Shown one piece after another: positions 4,955-5,601 of a stretch of 5,601 nucleotides of DNA. How positions within the stretch are numbered: the first letter of the stretch is position 1; the number at the start of each line of letters is the position of its first letter. This DNA is from Christensenellaceae bacterium. GTDB taxonomy: Bacteria; Bacillota; Clostridia; Christensenellales; Aristaeellaceae. The DNA is taken from assembly GCA_017881705.1 (NCBI GenBank), contig JADGQP010000040.1:1-5601 (forward strand), read 5' to 3'. The translations under genes were made by a program, and so were the position numbers. The notes below the pieces were generated by a model. It had not been told where the DNA came from. It did no database searches and was given only the letters and a program-made list of their open reading frames with translations.

Positions 4955-5601
4955 TCAGTCGCCTTTTCGGTAGTCGCGCGGCGACAAACCGGCGTTCTTT
5001 TTAAACAAGTAGCTGAAATAGTGCGGGTCGTTATACCCCACGGCAAACGCCACGTCGGAGGTGCGCATTTGCTGATCCCTAAGCAGCTCTTTCGCTTTGG
5101 CGAGCCGCACAGAGGTAATATATTCGGTAAACGTCACGCCCGTCTCCTGCGAAAAGACCGTACAAAAATGGTTGTTGCTCAGCGCCACGTGTTCGGCCAC
5201 TTCCCGCAGTGTCAGGTCGGGGTTTGAAAAACTTTCATCGATAAAGGCTTTCGCTTTCCGGATGACCATACCGTAGCGCGCCGAGCCCTGCTCGTCTCGG
5301 TAGGCAAGCGCCGCGCGCAGCAGTTCCCGCGCCATGGCCACGGCCTCCTCCAGCGTGGAAGCCACCGCGCTTTTCCCATCCGCCTGGAATGCCGAGGGGA
5401 TAATCTCCTGCGGGTCGCCGCCGCAATCGCGGATGATACGCGAGGCGGACAGTACGATATCCACAAAAATATAGTTGACCATCAGCTTGCTTTGCGCGGC
5501 GGTCTGCCCGATAGAGCCGATATAATCCGACAAGATCCCGTCCACCTCCGCGGGGTTGGCGTTCCTCAGCCTTTCGTAAATCTGGGGTACCTTCACGTTC
5601 A
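4955..5601 (-). CDS. AraC-family regulator, YesN-like, C-terminal part (5' end outside window)
   Basis: DNA-binding transcriptional regulator. The 213 residues from the in-frame GTG at 5596 comprise an alpha-helical linker-like region (about 1-105) and a complete AraC-type domain (about 108-211). Its first helix-turn-helix is around TLREVAEHVALSNNHFCTVF (129-148) and its second around RTSDVAFAVGYNDPHYFSYLF (178-198, split by GYND), ending in the typical KKNAGLSPRDYRKG. The frame is still open at the right edge and no ribosome site precedes the GTG, so the true start lies outside. The Cys-Gly-Gly-Asp stretch near residue 58 and the helical region before the domain resemble YesN-type response regulators, which carry an N-terminal receiver domain; that part cannot be seen. 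Codirectional with the transporter genes, it is a good candidate for their local activator. Confidence 0.88.
   Translation of the reverse strand, partial: NVKVPQIYERLRNANPAEVDGILSDYIGSIGQTAAQSKLMVNYIFVDIVLSASRIIRDCGGDPQEIIPSAFQADGKSAVASTLEEAVAMARELLRAALAYRDEQGSARYGMVIRKAKAFIDESFSNPDLTLREVAEHVALSNNHFCTVFSQETGVTFTEYITSVRLAKAKELLRDQQMRTSDVAFAVGYNDPHYFSYLFKKNAGLSPRDYRKGD

Overview
The window reads as one end of a sugar-uptake locus from a Gram-positive-type bacterium, most likely a moderately GC-rich member of the Clostridia. That placement is an inference. It rests on the style of the substrate-binding protein signal peptide, strong AGGAGG-type ribosome binding sites, a CcpA/cre-like palindrome, and a YesN-like AraC regulator sitting directly in front of a CUT2-type transporter. 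No ribosomal or other taxonomic marker is present.

All recognisable genes lie on the minus strand. Read in the direction of transcription (right to left) they are: the C-terminal part of an AraC/YesN-type regulator (runs off the right edge, stop at 4955); a 247-nt regulatory gap (4708-4954); a periplasmic/extracellular sugar-binding protein of the YtfQ type (4707-3727); a 146-nt intercistronic gap with a 13-bp perfect stem-loop (3581-3726); a double-domain ABC ATPase of the YtfR type (3580-2060); a permease of the YtfT type (2063-987); and a second permease of the YjfF type (990 to the left edge, probably lacking only its last few residues). The last three genes are joined by 4-nt ATGA overlaps.

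Together these encode a complete CUT2-family importer. The binding protein captures a sugar, probably a furanose such as galactofuranose, fructose or arabinofuranose. Two different permeases form the membrane channel and one tandem ATPase powers it. The regulator upstream is the likely local activator, possibly with a histidine kinase outside the window.

The genes themselves are a known system. The non-coding DNA holds the most unexplained structure. The promoter gap contains a cre-like palindrome at the regulator's stop codon, a 19-bp AT-rich inverted repeat against the -35 of one candidate promoter, a second candidate promoter with a 13-bp palindrome in its spacer, and a leader with mutually exclusive inverted repeats. 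The gap after the binding-protein gene carries a strong hairpin without a T-tract, which fits differential expression of the binding protein over the membrane components. I found no RNA genes, CRISPR, insertion sequences or plausible plus-strand genes.
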